DNA from: Undaria pinnatifida
Taxonomy: Eukaryota > Sar > Phaeophyceae > Laminariales > Alariaceae
Reading direction: 5' to 3'
DNA: 64,000 nt
Assembly (NCBI GenBank): GCA_012845835.1
Contig: JABAKD010000029.1
Span: forward strand, 8,184,048 to 8,248,047
The notes under the pieces were generated by a model, which saw nothing but the letters and a program-made list of their open reading frames with translations, had not been told where the DNA came from and did no database searches. The position numbers and the translations under genes are program-made. Of this stretch, positions 62,227 through 64,000 are shown piece by piece; the first letter of the stretch is position 1, and each line of letters starts with the position of its first letter.

Positions 62227-62815
62227 ATTTTTATTATAAAAATTAAAATACACTCCAGCTGTGAGATCGAAGATTTCGTCGAAATTCATCTTTGCAAGCT
62301 GTGTGTGATACTCCGATCGCGCGCATTACGAGTTGTGTGTCCTCATTAAGGATATAGGTCGGCGACTCCCCTTACAACTACAGTGTAGCTATCAGGGTCA
62401 ACAGGATGATTTTAGTCAGTCTGTGCGCGGAAACTATAAAACCCGTTTCTGAGGGGGACAAAATCTGACAGCTGTGAAGGGAAAGGGGGGCCTGGTTTTG
62501 ATCAAAAGCGAGCGGGTTTGGAGGGGGGCGGGGGGGGGGGGGGAAAGGGGCAATTTGTGCATGTAAGCTATAAATCCTTTCGAGGGGATAAATCTGACGG
62601 TTTTGGCACCAGTATATTATTGGGGGCGGGGGGGGGGGGGGGGGGGGGTTGGGGCGCGGGGGGGGGGGGGGGGGGGGGGGGGGGCAGCTCAATATGTGCC
62701 TGGAAACTATACATTATTTTGAGGGGATAAATAAATGTGACATTTTTGGAAATAATACATCAGTTTATCATGTATATCCTGGGGTAATTCGTACAATAAT
62801 CAGTGAGTAAAGAGA
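62227..62815 (-). repeat. right arm of the 600-bp inverted duplication (contains R1, plus)
   Basis: R1 at 62250-62480, then GGTTTTGATCAAAAGCGAGC, GGGGATAAATCTGACGGTTT, poly-G runs up to about 20, and CATCAGTTTATCATGTATAT-CCTGGGGTAATTCGTACAAT: the mirror image of 54945-55563. Confidence 0.8.
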
Positions 62816-62819
62816 GATT

Positions 62820-64000
62820 ATTATGTAGTCACCCCATAAAATATTCGCCATGATGATTCACAGTTTGCACATACATGGTTGCACATACACATAGATTAAA
62901 ACAGTGCATATCTTACGGACAACTGCTCGACCCATGTGTAATAAAACACCACGAAGCCATAAAACATTGTATACCACACACAGCAGTTAGTTCTAGGAAG
63001 TACCTGCCGTACGTAGTAGTACTCGTATTTCGCGTTAAATCATAGCAAAGGGACATGATAGCTTGGGCAGAGGGACGGGCAGGATAAATGATCGTGCCTG
63101 ACCCCCAGCCCCTCTTGCCCCAACCACCGGCGAATGTGATTGCGTGTGGTATGGTAGCTCTCCTGATCAACAGATTACTAGGCACGGGATGCAGGATGCT
63201 TGACGGGTTGATAATAGATTATGTCAGCAGTAGCTAGCGCTTGCTTGCGACAGCCGTATTTTCTGTCTGTCGTATGTACAGCAGTTTGGTACTTTGGTTC
63301 ATTTTCAATCAACCATTTTCCCTCACGCACCAAAGAGGGAAGGAATTGAGAACGAATTCGCTATCTCCGAAAGATAATACCTGGTATTTGATTTCGGTTG
63401 TGTGCCGTGTATTTTCCCAACAAAATTCCTGGAACGATATCGTACGTAATCCGGTTTTACAGATAAATTGGTGACGGCAGATGGCTGTAGGGGTATCGTT
63501 AGTACCAGTAGTATTATATTTGAGGTACGCCGGGGAGATGATGATGGGTATTGTTAGTACCAGTAGTATTATATTTCGGGGAGAGACGATGACAACATAC
63601 ATACGTGGTATTTTATTTGTCTTACGAGTACACAATGCGGGTTACTTCCAGAATAATAGCTGGTTGTCAACCTCACCAGCGATCTAGCATACATAGTGCG
63701 GTACACGAATTGAAGAAACCGAAAAAGAAACCGGTAGTGAGGAAATATACTGCTGTCACTCACGTTTTATGATGCAATATGTGGTGGAAACATCGGGATG
63801 TGTATTTTTCGTTAGACTGAAGATTGCACCCTGATCTTGTCCCGGTTATGCCATCGTACTAACTGTATCATGAATATGATATTCTAGTCTCTGACATGCT
63901 TTGCTTGACAATGATTGATGAAAGGATTTTGATTATGTTCAAGCCTCCTTTGGTTTGATCGCCTCCTCAACTCCCCCCGCCCTTATCGTGCGCGTGTGCA
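62820..64000. other. right end of the window, no supported gene
   Basis: Nothing recognisable on either strand. Contains one TACCTGGTA (near 63380) and a small duplicated block GTATTGTTAGTACCAGTAGT / GTATCGTTAGTACCAGTAGT at about 63490 and 63549. Confidence 0.5.

Overview
The window is nuclear DNA from a eukaryote. Genes are split by GT-AG introns and sit in a sea of dispersed repeats, microsatellites and long G/C homopolymers. A membrane-tethered tyrosinase of the type I associate with algae, a PHD-bromodomain protein and TTAGGG-type interstitial telomere repeats make a photosynthetic stramenopile-like alga a reasonable guess. The species is not determined here.

Layout. (1) Positions 1-1496 (+) hold the 3' part of a PHD finger plus bromodomain gene; its first exons lie left of the window. 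(2) Positions 1500-14330 hold no gene I can support, only TIR elements, small repeats and simple sequence. (3) Positions 14791-49104 (-) hold one tyrosinase gene. Nine exons join in phase into an 810-residue protein with an N-terminal membrane anchor, CuA and CuB. Exons 2-9 are packed into 14.8-22.2 kb. Exon 1 (48220-49104) is separated from exon 2 by a single intron of about 26 kb. (4) That intron (22189-48219) is full of SINEs, TIR elements, minisatellites, tandem duplications and a dispersed 1.2-kb repeat. (5) Positions 49105-64000 are gene-poor: a SINE with clear target duplications, a 1-kb C/T tract joined to a LINE C-terminal fragment, a second copy of the 1.2-kb repeat, a poly-C-rich repeat field, and a tight cluster of very short LTR-type elements (TRIM-like, five complete and one solo LTR) nested in other repeats.

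Most unusual signals: the 26-kb intron; a 9-bp motif TACCWGGTA present more than 20 times where about 0.5 is expected, apparently inserted at TA sites; two diverged repeat families that keep a related short reading frame (MSFDEIF... / MSIDPKF...); a repeat module with successive stem-loops, two of them GNRA-capped; a host tandem duplication that preserves the empty site of an 898-bp TIR element; and a perfect 40-bp palindrome. All family calls come from reading motifs by eye; no database search was run. Repeat boundaries are approximate unless a target duplication is given.
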